NCBI GenBank assembly: GCA_044224905.1
Contig: JBGAJN010000004.1
Location: 1-64,000, forward strand
DNA length: 64,000 bases
From: JBGAJN01 sp044224905
GTDB taxonomy: Bacteria; Verrucomicrobiota; Verrucomicrobiia; Limisphaerales; JBGAJN01
Direction of reading: 5' to 3'
Shown one piece after another: positions 34,707-43,853 of the stretch. Under the pieces are notes generated by a model. The model saw only the letters and a list, made by a program, of their open reading frames with translations. It was not told where the DNA came from and searched no databases. The translations under genes were made by a program, and so were the position numbers. Position 1 is the stretch's first letter. Every line of letters begins with the position of its first letter.

Positions 34707-36110
34707 ATGAGCGACAAGCCCACCACTAACGGTTTTCCGTTGAATAATTGCATCTTCAACCGCCGCGATTTCCTCGAAAAGACGGGGATGGGATTCGGCA
34801 TGCTCGGTCTCGCCGGATTGCTGAACGAAACCGCCAACGCGGCCCCTCAACAGACGCCGCTCTCGCCCAAGCAGCCGCACTTCACAGGCAAAGCCAAACG
34901 CGTCATCCACATCTTCGCTCAAGGCGCGCCGTCGCAAGTCGACACCTGGGATCCAAAACCCGCGCTCGCCGCGAACGCTGGCAAGTCCGTCCCTGGAATG
35001 AACGGAGTCGCCCTTCCCTCGCCTTTCAAGTTTACGAAGCACGGCCGGTCCGGAATCGAGGTCAGCGAAGTTTTCCCGAAGCTCGCCACGCACGTCGACG
35101 AGATGGCGGTCATTCGTTCGATGTACACCGACATTCCCGCGCACGAAATCGCGACGGTGTTCATGAACACTGGATCGCTTCGCCTCGCCAAGCCCAGCGT
35201 CGGCTCATGGGTCGTTTACGGACTCGGCAGCGAAAACCAAAACATTCCCGGCTACATTTCTCTCCGCCCGGGTCGCATGCCGATCGGCGGATCGCAGAAC
35301 TGGCAGTCCGCGTTTCTTCCGGGCGTTTATCAAGGTACGAGCATCAACACCGAGTTCCCGACCGTCGACAAGATGATCGAGAACATTCGCAGCCAGTATC
35401 TCCCGCTTTCCGAACAGCGTCGCCAGCTCGACTTCGCCCACCAGTTAAACGAACTCCACGCGCAAAGTTTCCAGAAGGACGCACTTCTCGAAGCGCGCCT
35501 CGAAGCGCACGAGATGGCGTTCAAGATGCAGACCGAAGCCACCGACGCGTTCGACCTCAGCAAGGAACCCGCAAGCATTCGTGCAATGTACGGCAACACG
35601 GACCAAGGGCGTCAGATGCTGATCGCGCGCCGCTTGATGGAACGCGGTGTTCGTTTCGTTCAAGCTTGGGCCGCCGGTTGGGATCATCACCGCGATCTCG
35701 AAGATCGTTTGCGCGAGAAGGCTGGCGAAATTGATCAACCGCTCGCTGCTCTGCTGACCGATTTGAAGCAGCGCGGCATGCTCGACAGCACGCTCGTCGT
35801 TTGGGGCGGTGAATTTGGTCGCAAGCCCGTGCGCGACAAGAACGGCAACGCCAATCCCGGTCGCGACCACAACAACCGTGGCTTCGTTTCCTGGATGGCC
35901 GGCGGCGGCGTCAAAGGCGGCACGGTCTACGGTTCGACCGATGAGTTCGGCGGCATTGCCGTGGAGAACAAAGTTCACATCCACGATCTGCACGCGTCGA
36001 TACTGCACGCGCTCGGCTTCGATCACACCAAGCTGACCTTCCGTTACAACGGTCGCGACTTCCGCCTCACCGACAACTTCGGCAACGTGATCAAACCCAT
36101 CTTCGCCTAA
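34707..36110 (+). CDS. DUF1501 family secreted protein
   Basis: The 467-residue protein has a Tat-type N-terminus NRRDFLEKTGMGFGMLGLAGLL. DUF1501 blocks follow: RVIHIFAQGAPSQVDTWDPKPAL, IRSMYTDIPAHEIATVFMNTGS, GVRFVQAWAAGWDHH, LVVWGGEFGRKP and the C-terminal VHIHDLHASILHALGFDHTKLTFRYNGRDFRLTD. The molecular function of the family is not established. It precedes the cytochrome/DUF1553 gene with only 3 bp between stop and start, the reverse of the gene order in the pair at 19195-23465. Its C-terminus is the template by which the 3074-3289 relic was recognised. Confidence 0.92.
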   Translation: MSDKPTTNGFPLNNCIFNRRDFLEKTGMGFGMLGLAGLLNETANAAPQQTPLSPKQPHFTGKAKRVIHIFAQGAPSQVDTWDPKPALAANAGKSVPGMNGVALPSPFKFTKHGRSGIEVSEVFPKLATHVDEMAVIRSMYTDIPAHEIATVFMNTGSLRLAKPSVGSWVVYGLGSENQNIPGYISLRPGRMPIGGSQNWQSAFLPGVYQGTSINTEFPTVDKMIENIRSQYLPLSEQRRQLDFAHQLNELHAQSFQKDALLEARLEAHEMAFKMQTEATDAFDLSKEPASIRAMYGNTDQGRQMLIARRLMERGVRFVQAWAAGWDHHRDLEDRLREKAGEIDQPLAALLTDLKQRGMLDSTLVVWGGEFGRKPVRDKNGNANPGRDHNNRGFVSWMAGGGVKGGTVYGSTDEFGGIAVENKVHIHDLHASILHALGFDHTKLTFRYNGRDFRLTDNFGNVIKPIFA

Positions 36111-36113
36111 GCC

Positions 36114-38537
36114 ATGAAACACATCCTACTGCTCTTGCTTCTCGGCGCCGTTTCCACGAACGCCGCCGCGCCCGCGCAACAGTTCACCAAGGCGCAGCTC
36201 GATTTCTACGAAACCAAGGTGCGCCCGGTGTTGTCGCAGACCTGCTACAAGTGCCACAGCGCCACTTCCGAAAAAATCAAAGCCGGCCTCGTTGTCGACA
36301 CTCGCGAAGGACTCCTCAAAGGCGGCGAAACCGGTCCCGCAGTGATTCCTGGGAACGCGGAGAAAAGTTTGCTGATCAAGGCGATTCGTTACACGGACAA
36401 CGATCTCCAGATGCCGCCCAAGGGCGAGAAGCTCTCCGCGCAACAAATCGCTGACCTGACTGCGTGGGTGAAGATGGGCGCTCCGGCTCCCGCTGGCGGC
36501 AAGGCACCACTGGCCAAGGCGGTGACCGCGGCCGCGGCGAAAACCTCGCACTGGGCGTTCCAGCCGGTAAAAAAGTTGAATCCACCGACGGTGAAGCAAA
36601 ACGCAGCCGTCCAGAATCCGGTCGACGCGTTCATCATCGCCAAGCTCGAAGAAAAGGAAATGAAGCCGAGCGTACAGGCAGACAAGCGCACGTTGATTCG
36701 TCGCGCAACGTTTGACCTGATCGGCCTTCCGCCAACACCTGATGAAGTGGACGCGTTCCTCGAAGACAACTCCACCGACGCTTTCAAAAAGGTTGTCGAA
36801 CGCTTATTGGCTTCCGAACGCTATGGAGAACGCTGGGGCCGCTACTGGCTCGACACTGCGCGCTACTCCGACACGAAGGGCGAAGTGAAACGCAAACGCG
36901 AAGACGAACGCTATCCCTTTGCCTGGACGTATCGCGACTACGTCATCAAGGCGTTCAATGACGACAAGCCTTACGACCGCTTTATCCTGGAACAGATCGC
37001 CGCCGACAAACTCGGCTCCGGCACGGACAAAAACGCCTTGGCCGCGCTCGGTTTCCTCACACTCGGCGAACGTTTCATGAACAACAAAAACGACATCATC
37101 AATGACCGCATCGATGTCGTTACCAAGGGAACTCTGGCCCTCACCGTTGCTTGCGCGCGCTGCCACGATCACAAGTTCGATCCAATTCCGATGGCCGATT
37201 ACTATTCGCTGCGGGGCGTGTTCAACAGCTGCTTCGAACCGAAAGACGGTGTCGCCATGGCGTCTTCCGAATCCAATCCTTACTACGCGGACTTTCAGAA
37301 GAAGCTCGCCCCGCTGCAACGACAGCTCGCGGCGACGGAATCGCAAATGAAGGTGAAAGGCAAAGGCGCAGCAGCGGCCAAGAACAAAAAGCAGCTGCAA
37401 GCGCAGAAAGCGAAGATTGAAGGACAGATCGCTGACCTCGAAACCACCCATCCCGGTTCTCCGCCCCATGCGATGGTGTTGCTGGATGATTCGCGACCAA
37501 CCGATTCGCCGATCTTCCTCCGCGGTGAAGCTGAGAACGTTGGTCCCGTGGTTCCGCGTCGTTTCCTCGAAGTGCTCTCCGGTCCCACTCGGCCCAACTT
37601 TAAGAACGGCAGCGGGCGCATCGACCTCGCGCAAGCCATCGTGAGCAAGAGCAATCCGCTCACGGCGCGCGTCATGGTCAACCGCATCTGGCTGCATCAT
37701 TTCGGCGAAGGCTTCGTCACCACGCCGGATGACTTCGGCACGATGGCTGCCCCGCCGAGCCATCCCGAATTGCTCGACTACCTCGCGACCTATTTCATGG
37801 ATCACAACTGGTCGATCAAGGAAATGCACCGCTTGATCATGCTCTCCGGAACGTATCAGCAGAGCAGCGCCAACAATCCGCGCTATGCGCAGGTCGATCC
37901 CTACAATCGCCTCCTGTGGCGCGCGAACATCCGCCGGCTGGAATTCGAAGCGTTGCGCGACTCATTCCTCGCCATCGGCGGGAAGCTCGATTTGAAGATG
38001 GGTGGCCCGTCGGTGGCGTTGACCTCGGAGCCGTATTCCACGCGGCGCTCCGTTTACGGATACATTGATCGTGCGGCTGTTCCCGAAGTCATGAACCTAT
38101 TCGACTTCGCGAATCCGGACATGACCACTGGACGGCGCTACGAAACCATCGTGCCGCAACAATCGCTCTTCCTGATGAACAGCCCGCTCGTCGTCGAAGC
38201 GGCGCGCAACATCGTTCGTCGCCCTGAATTCATTTCCGAATCGGATCCGGAAACCCGCGTGGAAATGCTTTATGACCTCGTCTACCAGCGGGAACCCACA
38301 CCGCAGGAGGTTCAACTGAGCCTGCGCTTTGTCTCCGAAACGAAATACGTCGCGCCGCCTGTTGTTAAAACCGATACGGCTCCGGCAAACAATCGCGTTG
38401 CCGCCAAAAAAGCGAAGAGCAAGAAGCGCCCCGGCGCAGTTTCAACTCCCACCATCGCCCACCGCGCCCCGCTCGGTGCATGGGAAGAGTTCGCCCACAC
38501 GCTGTTCATTGCGAACGAAGCTTCGTTCGTGAACTGA
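36114..38537 (+). CDS. Planctomycete-type cytochrome c / DUF1549 / DUF1553 protein
   Basis: The 807-residue protein has a signal peptide (about 1-20). A PSCyt1 haem domain contains CYKCHS near 43-48. Next is DUF1549 (RATFDLIGLPPTPDEVDAFL, YGERWGRYWLDTARYSDT) with CARCHDHKFDPIPMADYYSLRGVF. A charged coiled-coil insert follows (about 400-440, many Lys/Gln/Glu). The C-terminal DUF1553 has NPLTARVMVNRIWLHHFG and RRLEFEALRDSFLAIGGKLDLKMGG. The discoidin-like insert of the paralogue at 20664-23465 is missing. It starts 3 bp after the DUF1501 stop, so the pair is one operon. The redox role is unproven. Confidence 0.92.
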   Translation: MKHILLLLLLGAVSTNAAAPAQQFTKAQLDFYETKVRPVLSQTCYKCHSATSEKIKAGLVVDTREGLLKGGETGPAVIPGNAEKSLLIKAIRYTDNDLQMPPKGEKLSAQQIADLTAWVKMGAPAPAGGKAPLAKAVTAAAAKTSHWAFQPVKKLNPPTVKQNAAVQNPVDAFIIAKLEEKEMKPSVQADKRTLIRRATFDLIGLPPTPDEVDAFLEDNSTDAFKKVVERLLASERYGERWGRYWLDTARYSDTKGEVKRKREDERYPFAWTYRDYVIKAFNDDKPYDRFILEQIAADKLGSGTDKNALAALGFLTLGERFMNNKNDIINDRIDVVTKGTLALTVACARCHDHKFDPIPMADYYSLRGVFNSCFEPKDGVAMASSESNPYYADFQKKLAPLQRQLAATESQMKVKGKGAAAAKNKKQLQAQKAKIEGQIADLETTHPGSPPHAMVLLDDSRPTDSPIFLRGEAENVGPVVPRRFLEVLSGPTRPNFKNGSGRIDLAQAIVSKSNPLTARVMVNRIWLHHFGEGFVTTPDDFGTMAAPPSHPELLDYLATYFMDHNWSIKEMHRLIMLSGTYQQSSANNPRYAQVDPYNRLLWRANIRRLEFEALRDSFLAIGGKLDLKMGGPSVALTSEPYSTRRSVYGYIDRAAVPEVMNLFDFANPDMTTGRRYETIVPQQSLFLMNSPLVVEAARNIVRRPEFISESDPETRVEMLYDLVYQREPTPQEVQLSLRFVSETKYVAPPVVKTDTAPANNRVAAKKAKSKKRPGAVSTPTIAHRAPLGAWEEFAHTLFIANEASFVN

Positions 38538-38558
38538 TCCCCAATTCCAGAAAAGCAA

Positions 38559-38587
38559 AAGAGCGCCGAGAACTTCTCGGCGCTCTT
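38559..38587. terminator. Strong bidirectional intrinsic terminator
   Basis: AAGAGCGCCGAG-AACTT-CTCGGCGCTCTT is a perfect 12-bp stem with a 5-nt loop. It lies exactly between the convergent cytochrome/DUF1553 gene and the aldolase gene. On the minus strand it is followed by TTGCTTTTC, a good U-tract; on the plus strand the tail is weaker (GCTGTAC). Confidence 0.85.
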
Positions 38588-38607
38588 GCTGTACAAATCC
38601 GACGGGC

Positions 38608-39672
38608 TTAAGCAACCGTTACTTCTTTGCAGAGGTAGACGTCCTGAATCGCGTGGAGCAATTGCGCACCTTCCTTGAGCGGACGCTGGAAGGCTTTGCG
38701 CCCCGAGATCAAGCCCATGCCGCCCGCACGCTTGTTCACTACGGCCGTGAAGACGGCTTCCGCGAAGTCGTTCTTGCCGGAGGCGCCGCCGCTATTAATC
38801 AAGCCCATGCGGCCCATGTAGCAGTTCGCCACTTGATAGCGACAGAGGTCGATCGGGTGATCGCTGGTGAGCTGCGTGTAGATGCGCTCGTCGAGTTTGC
38901 CGTAACTGGAGCTGCCGGTGTTCAATGCCTTGAATCCGCCGTTATTCTCCGGAAGCTTCTGCTTAATGATGTCGGCCTCGATCGTGACACCGAGGTGATT
39001 TGCCTGGCCGGTGAGGTCCGCCGCGACGTGATAATCCTTGTCCGACTTGAACGCGTTGTTACGCGTGTAGCACCACAGGATCGTCGCCAATCCGAGTTCA
39101 TGCGCCTTCTGGAAGGCCTGCGCGACCTCAACGATCTGCCGTGCGCTCTCGGCGGAGCCGAAATAAATCGTCGCGCCCACCGCCGCCGCGCCCATTTCGT
39201 AGGCCTGCTTCACGGTGCCGAACATGATTTGGTCGAACTTGTTCGGGTAAGTCATCAACTCGTTGTGATTGATCTTCACGACGAACGGAATCTTGTGCGC
39301 GTATTTGCGCGAGACGCTGCCGAGCACGCCATAGGTCGACGCCACGGCATTGCAGCCGCCTTCAATCGCAAGCTTCACAATATTCTCGCTGTCGAAATAA
39401 TCGGGATTCTTCGCGAAGCTCGCGCCCGCTGAATGTTCGATGCCCTGGTCGACCGGCAGGATTGAAACGTAGCCCGTGCCCGCAAGGCGGCCGGTGTTGA
39501 AGAGACGCTGCAAGTTCGCCAGCACGAGATTGCTGCGGTTGCTCGGCGCAAAAATGCGGTCGACGAAATCACCACCCGGCAAATGGAGGCGTTGCTTGTC
39601 GATGGTTTTACAAGTGTGACCGAGGAGAAACTCGGCTTTGTCACCGAGGGCTTTTTGGATGTCGTTAATCAT
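38608..39672 (-). CDS. fbaB: Class I fructose-bisphosphate aldolase (FbaB/DhnA family)
   Basis: The 354-residue protein matches bacterial FbaB. It shows GYVSILPVDQGIEHSAG near 68-84, VVKINHNELM near 131-140, and the Schiff-base motif with Lys 237 in EADIIKQK, at nearly the same position as in the Escherichia coli enzyme. It reversibly splits fructose 1,6-bisphosphate into glyceraldehyde 3-phosphate and dihydroxyacetone phosphate in glycolysis and gluconeogenesis. It is cytoplasmic, monocistronic, ended by the strong hairpin at 38559-38587, and divergent from the radical SAM gene by about 130 bp. Confidence 0.93.
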   Translation of the reverse strand: MINDIQKALGDKAEFLLGHTCKTIDKQRLHLPGGDFVDRIFAPSNRSNLVLANLQRLFNTGRLAGTGYVSILPVDQGIEHSAGASFAKNPDYFDSENIVKLAIEGGCNAVASTYGVLGSVSRKYAHKIPFVVKINHNELMTYPNKFDQIMFGTVKQAYEMGAAAVGATIYFGSAESARQIVEVAQAFQKAHELGLATILWCYTRNNAFKSDKDYHVAADLTGQANHLGVTIEADIIKQKLPENNGGFKALNTGSSSYGKLDERIYTQLTSDHPIDLCRYQVANCYMGRMGLINSGGASGKNDFAEAVFTAVVNKRAGGMGLISGRKAFQRPLKEGAQLLHAIQDVYLCKEVTVA

Positions 39673-39803
39673 AGGTTTCTAATTTCAATTTCAGGTAATG
39701 CGGGGCACCAACGGTCGGCGAATCTAGCCGCGGCCCACGGAGACGCAAGCCTGCGTTGAAAATCTGCTTTGCGGCCACGGGCGCATGCGCGAAGCTTCCG
39801 CGA

Positions 39804-41339
39804 ATGCCGGACATCGTCCTCAGCACGCTCAACGCGAAGTTTATCCACGCCTCCTTCGGCTTGCGCTACCTGCTGGCCAATCTCGGCGAACTGCGTGAGC
39901 GCGCCTGTCTGGTAGAGTTCGACATCAACCAGCGCGCGCTCGATATCGCCGAGGTGCTGCTCGCCCGAGAACCGAAGATCATCGGCGTCGGCATCTATAT
40001 TTGGAATGTCACCGAGACCACGGAAGTGATCTCAGCCATCAAACGTCTTCGCCCCGACGTGACGATCATCCTCGGAGGCCCCGAGGTGAGTTACGAGACC
40101 GAGCAGCAGGAGATCGTGCGCCTCGCGGACTACGTTATCACCGGCGAAGCAGATCTAAAATTCGCTGAGGTTTGCGGACAATTGATCCGCGGTGAAAAGC
40201 CCGCGCAGAAGATCATCATCGCCGAAGTCCCCGACCTCGCCCGCGTCGCCCTGCCCTACGACCTCTACGACGACCGCGATATCGCGAACCGCATCATCTA
40301 CGTCGAAGCTTCGCGCGGGTGCCCGTTCACGTGCGAGTTCTGCCTTTCGTCGCTCGACATTCCGGTGCGCCAGTTTCCCCTCGAAACGTTCTTCGCGGCG
40401 CTGCAACGCCTGCTCGATCGCGGTGTGAACTCGTTCAAGTTCGTCGATCGCACGTTCAACCTGAACCTCGTCGTCAGCCGCGCGATCTTGAACTTTTTTC
40501 ACGAACGCTTTCGCCCCGGTTTATTCCTGCATTTCGAGATGATCCCGGATCGTTTGCCCGAAGCGTTGCGCGAACTCATCGCGAAGTTTCCACCCGGCGC
40601 GCTGCAATTCGAAGTCGGTATCCAGACGTTCGACGACGCGACCTCGAAGAACATCAGTCGCCGTCAGGATTACTCCAAGCTCGCCGACAACTTCCAATTC
40701 CTGCGCGCCAACACGGGCGTGCACATCCACGCGGACCTGATCGTCGGCTTGCCCGGCGAAACCGTGGAGAGTTTCGGCAAAGGTTTCGATCGACTTGTCG
40801 CACTCGGCCCGCAGGAGATTCAGGTCGGCATTCTCAAGCGGCTCCGCGGTACGCCCATCATCCGCCACGACGCCGAATGGCAGATGGTTTACAACGCGCA
40901 TCCGCCCTACGAGATCCTGCAGAACAAGCTGATCGATTTTCCCGCGATGCAGAAAATGCGCCGCTTTGCCCGTTACTGGGATCTCGTGGCGAACAGCGGC
41001 AACTTCGTGGAAACGACACCGCTGTTGTGGAGCGGGCAATGTGCGTCACCTTTTGAATCATTCTTCCGTTTCAGCGAATGGCTGTTCGGCCAAGTCGGTC
41101 GCACCGATGCCATCGCACTTGCACGGCTTGCTGAGTTGCTTTTCACGTACCTGCACCGCGAACTCGCGCAAAAGCCTGAAGCCGTCGCTGCGGTGCTCTG
41201 GCGCGATTACCAACGTGGCGGGCGACACGATCAGCCGGGATTCCTCCAACCGTTCCTCCCCGAGGAAACCAAACCCGAACGCAATTCGCGCCGCGCCGCC
41301 ACGATGAAACGTCAGGCCCGGCATCTCGCCCAAGGCTGA
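39804..41339 (+). CDS. B12-binding radical SAM protein (DUF4080-type)
   Basis: The 511-residue protein starts at ATG 39804 (MPDIVLSTLNAKFIHASFGLRYLL); the open upstream extension adds nothing recognisable. A cobalamin-binding Rossmann domain occupies about 1-140 (IGVGIYIWNVTETTEVISAIKRLRPDVTIILGGPEVSYE). The radical SAM domain has the CxxxCxxC cluster site CPFTCEFC at about 173-180, followed by LQFEVGIQTFDDATSKNISRRQDY and HADLIVGLPGET. The C-terminal part (about 380-490) matches the extra domain seen in DUF4080 proteins. The substrate is unknown; related proteins are methyltransferase-like or modify small metabolites. Confidence 0.88.
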   Translation: MPDIVLSTLNAKFIHASFGLRYLLANLGELRERACLVEFDINQRALDIAEVLLAREPKIIGVGIYIWNVTETTEVISAIKRLRPDVTIILGGPEVSYETEQQEIVRLADYVITGEADLKFAEVCGQLIRGEKPAQKIIIAEVPDLARVALPYDLYDDRDIANRIIYVEASRGCPFTCEFCLSSLDIPVRQFPLETFFAALQRLLDRGVNSFKFVDRTFNLNLVVSRAILNFFHERFRPGLFLHFEMIPDRLPEALRELIAKFPPGALQFEVGIQTFDDATSKNISRRQDYSKLADNFQFLRANTGVHIHADLIVGLPGETVESFGKGFDRLVALGPQEIQVGILKRLRGTPIIRHDAEWQMVYNAHPPYEILQNKLIDFPAMQKMRRFARYWDLVANSGNFVETTPLLWSGQCASPFESFFRFSEWLFGQVGRTDAIALARLAELLFTYLHRELAQKPEAVAAVLWRDYQRGGRHDQPGFLQPFLPEETKPERNSRRAATMKRQARHLAQG

Positions 41340-41355
41340 CGCGCCGCATTGGGAT

Positions 41356-42348
41356 TCAACTCACGTGCGGCACGGGAATCTCGGTCATCAGCCGCAAGCC
41401 CGCTCGCGCTTCCAAGATCCGCGGCACGGCATTCACCAACGCCGCCACCGTCGCGCGATCGCCATGGATACCGCCAGTGATCACACTTTCGAATCCCGGA
41501 TCGCCGGTAACGCGCACCACATCGCGTGGATTCTCGGCGTCCAGATACATCTTCAAATCGAGGACCAGCTTGGTTTGCCCGCCGACCTTCGCCTCCGCGC
41601 GATGATGAATGCCCCGTGTCAGGCCCGCTTCGACTTTCAGAAACTCAGTCTGCACCGCGCTCTCCGCGATCACGGGCTCACAGGTCTCTTTGATCTTGTC
41701 GATCTTCCACCCAAGGCAATGCGCGACGAGCGCGAGCGATTCCACCAACCCCACGTGTCCCATTTTCCCGTCGCGGAACAAGCGGCGAAATTCCTCGGGC
41801 GCCAGACCGCTGCCGATCTTCTTTTGCAACGGCAACCGGCGCTTCGACGCATCGACGACACGTTCGATCTCGACGCGTTCCACGCTGCGGCAAATGCCCG
41901 TGAGACAGACCGGTAAAGTGTCCATGACAAAACCGGGATTCACGCCCGTGCCGACGACGCGAGCAGCATGTTCGCGGCAGAGTTGGTCAAAATCGGCGGC
42001 CAGTTGTGGTTCCTTCAATTGGGGAAACAACAATTCCTCGCACGAAGAAACAATCGAAACACCCGCGCGCACAATCGGCTCGAGTTGCGGCAACGCCTGT
42101 TTGAACCGCGACACCGACGTGTGCAAAACGACATCCAAACGGGTCTGCGCCAGCAACTCGGCGAAGGAGGCGTAGACGCGGCAGGATTCCAAGCCAGGAA
42201 TGCCGGTGACGTCCGTAAGCGAGCGCCCGACTTTTTGCGGATCGATGTCCACCCCGCCCACGATTTCCGCCCAAGGCTTGGTGGCCGCGAGTTTGAGCGC
42301 TTCGATACCGATGGGACCGAGACCGAACTGAGCAATTTTGATTTTCAT
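41356..42348 (-). CDS. Dihydrodipicolinate reductase / diaminopentanoate dehydrogenase-like oxidoreductase
   Basis: The 330-residue protein has an N-terminal NAD(P)-binding Rossmann fold (IAQFGLGPIGIEALKLA, residues 5-21) and VGGVDIDPQKVGRSL. The middle block VVGTGVNPGFVMDTLPV, followed by ERVVDASKRRLPLQKKIGSGL, is typical of the 2,4-diaminopentanoate dehydrogenase-like branch of the DapB fold. That branch oxidises amino acids from ornithine breakdown. The start has a rare Shine-Dalgarno-like GGGAG about 8 bp upstream. A sigma-54 promoter at 42363-42378 and a dyad at 42451-42469 precede it. It lies downstream of, and co-directional with, the activator gene. A role in amino-acid nitrogen use is inferred. 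Confidence 0.75.
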   Translation of the reverse strand: MKIKIAQFGLGPIGIEALKLAATKPWAEIVGGVDIDPQKVGRSLTDVTGIPGLESCRVYASFAELLAQTRLDVVLHTSVSRFKQALPQLEPIVRAGVSIVSSCEELLFPQLKEPQLAADFDQLCREHAARVVGTGVNPGFVMDTLPVCLTGICRSVERVEIERVVDASKRRLPLQKKIGSGLAPEEFRRLFRDGKMGHVGLVESLALVAHCLGWKIDKIKETCEPVIAESAVQTEFLKVEAGLTRGIHHRAEAKVGGQTKLVLDLKMYLDAENPRDVVRVTGDPGFESVITGGIHGDRATVAALVNAVPRILEARAGLRLMTEIPVPHVS

Positions 42349-42362
42349 AACGAGCTCCCTTT

Positions 42363-42378
42363 AGCAACGGCAGTGCCA
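42363..42378 (-). promoter_or_regulatory. Sigma-54 (-24/-12) promoter
   Basis: Read on the minus strand, TGGCACTGCCGTTGCT fits TGGCACR-N4-TTGCW with one deviation (T instead of G/A at the seventh base) and exact 10-bp spacing of GG and GC. It points at the dehydrogenase-like gene starting at 42348. The predicted start near 42352 would leave a leader of only about 4 nt and exclude the Shine-Dalgarno-like sequence, which is the main doubt. Confidence 0.6.
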
Positions 42379-42450
42379 GTTCGAAAAACGGCCTGAATTC
42401 GCAGAAATTCGAGGTAAGGATGGTGATCCCGTTGACGGCAAATCCACTGC

Positions 42451-42469
42451 TGTTGACAAAATGACAACA
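42451..42469. promoter_or_regulatory. Putative activator-binding dyad (upstream activating site B)
   Basis: TGTTGACAAAATGACAACA is an imperfect 19-bp palindrome (arms TGTTGACA and TGACAACA, one mismatch). It agrees at 14 of 19 positions with the dyad at 43835-43853. Its centre lies 83 bp upstream of the -24 GG of the sigma-54 promoter at 42363-42378, the normal distance for an enhancer-binding-protein site. Confidence 0.62.
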
Positions 42470-42485
42470 ACAGAATCTCCTGTCG

Positions 42486-43829
42486 CTACTCGTTCAACTT
42501 GTGCTTTCGCACCATGCGGAAGAACTGAGACCGGTCCAGCCCCGCCTTACGCGCGGCCTCGGCCATGTTCCCGCCGCTTTGCGCGAGAAGACTCTCCACA
42601 TACTGCCGCTCGAATTGGATCCGCGCCTCCTTGTAGGTCGCGGCCCGCGAGGACGCCATCGGCCGCCACGTTTTGGCCTGCACGACCTTCTCCGGCAAAT
42701 GCCGCACGCCGATCTCCGCACCGGGATTCAACACCGCGAGCCGCTCAACGAAATGCTCCAGTTCGCGGACGTTTCCCGGCCACGTGTAGCCCTCCAGCAC
42801 GCGCAGAGCTGCGTCGCTGAAATGAATCGGCGGCTTGCCCGGTATCACGAATCGACGGGCGAAATGATTGGCCAACAGCGGCACGTCCCCTGCCCGCTCG
42901 CGCAACGGCGGCAAGGTAAGCGAAACAACGTTGAGCCGGTAAAACAGGTCGGGGCGAAACCTCCCGGCATCCGCCTCTTTTGCCAGATCGCGATTCGTCG
43001 CGGTCACGACCCGCGCGTTCGATGTCAGCGTACGTCCACTGCCGACGCGTTCGAAGCCACCGTCCTGAAGCACACGCAGCAACTTCGCCTGCACGGCCGC
43101 GCTCACTTCACCGATCTCATCGAGAAAGATCGTTCCATTCGCCGCCTGCTCAAACCGCCCGAGTCGCCGCTCGGTCGCCCCCGTGAAAGCACCTTTCTCA
43201 TGCCCGAACAACTCGCTTTCCAAGAGGGAATCGGGAATAGCCGCGCAGTTCACCTCGACAAACGGCAACGCCGCCCGCGCGCTTCGCTCGTGAATGGCTC
43301 GGGCAAAAAACTGCTTTCCCGTCCCGGTCTCGCCAAGAATGAGCACGCGGCTATTGCTCGCCGCAATGAGACCGACCATGTCGAAGATGGCTTTGAGATT
43401 TGCGTCCTGGGTGATCAACGGACCAAGTCGATACGGCTCGCTTGAATCACGAAACTTTCGTTGCTCATCGAGGATGCGGGTAATCCGCGCCTTCAATTCT
43501 TCCGGAACGACCGGTTTCTCCAAATAATCTGAAGCGCCCAATCGCATCGCCTCCACTTGCGCCGCTTCGCTGCCGAAGCCGGTGACCATCATGATCGGGA
43601 GATTCTTCCCCGTGCCCCGCACGCGACGGATGACCTCGAGCCCGCCCAGTTCCTTCATCACGAGGGTGGTGATTAGCAAATCGAAGGATTCATCGCGCGC
43701 CAATCGCACTGCACGCAGGGGGCTGGTCGCCACCTTCACCTCCGCATTAGTATCTTCCGCGATCGCTTTTAGTTCGGAACAAAAGGCCGGGACGTCATCG
43801 ACAATCAAGATACGCGGGCGGCTTGTCAT
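42486..43829 (-). CDS. Sigma-54-dependent activator (NtrC type) with degenerate receiver
   Basis: The 447-residue protein has three domains. The receiver (1-120) has the acidic pair in LIVDDVP and Lys 105 in YLEKPV. The phospho-accepting position, normally Asp in ITDLRMPG-like sequences, is Thr 55 (LLITTLVMKELGG). The AAA+ domain (about 140-370) has Walker A GETGTGKQ at 166-173, GAFTGA at 213-218, Walker B IFLDE and the R-finger region. The Fis-type helix-turn-helix at the C-terminus (MAEAARKAGLDRSQFFRMVRKHKL, 422-445) binds DNA. No histidine kinase lies nearby. The intact GAFTGA loop means sigma-54 contact is retained, while control by phosphorylation is unlikely. Targets are probably both flanking operons. 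Confidence 0.92.
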   Translation of the reverse strand: MTSRPRILIVDDVPAFCSELKAIAEDTNAEVKVATSPLRAVRLARDESFDLLITTLVMKELGGLEVIRRVRGTGKNLPIMMVTGFGSEAAQVEAMRLGASDYLEKPVVPEELKARITRILDEQRKFRDSSEPYRLGPLITQDANLKAIFDMVGLIAASNSRVLILGETGTGKQFFARAIHERSARAALPFVEVNCAAIPDSLLESELFGHEKGAFTGATERRLGRFEQAANGTIFLDEIGEVSAAVQAKLLRVLQDGGFERVGSGRTLTSNARVVTATNRDLAKEADAGRFRPDLFYRLNVVSLTLPPLRERAGDVPLLANHFARRFVIPGKPPIHFSDAALRVLEGYTWPGNVRELEHFVERLAVLNPGAEIGVRHLPEKVVQAKTWRPMASSRAATYKEARIQFERQYVESLLAQSGGNMAEAARKAGLDRSQFFRMVRKHKLNE

Positions 43830-43834
43830 GGCTC

Positions 43835-43853
43835 TGTTGATAATTAGTCAACA
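43835..43853. promoter_or_regulatory. Putative activator-binding dyad (upstream activating site A)
   Basis: TGTTGATAATTAGTCAACA has perfect 6-bp inverted arms (TGTTGA/TCAACA) around a 7-bp A/T-rich centre. Its centre is 84 bp upstream of the -24 GG of the sigma-54 promoter at 43927, almost exactly the spacing seen for site B. It also covers the likely -10 region of the activator gene itself, which would allow autorepression. Confidence 0.65.
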
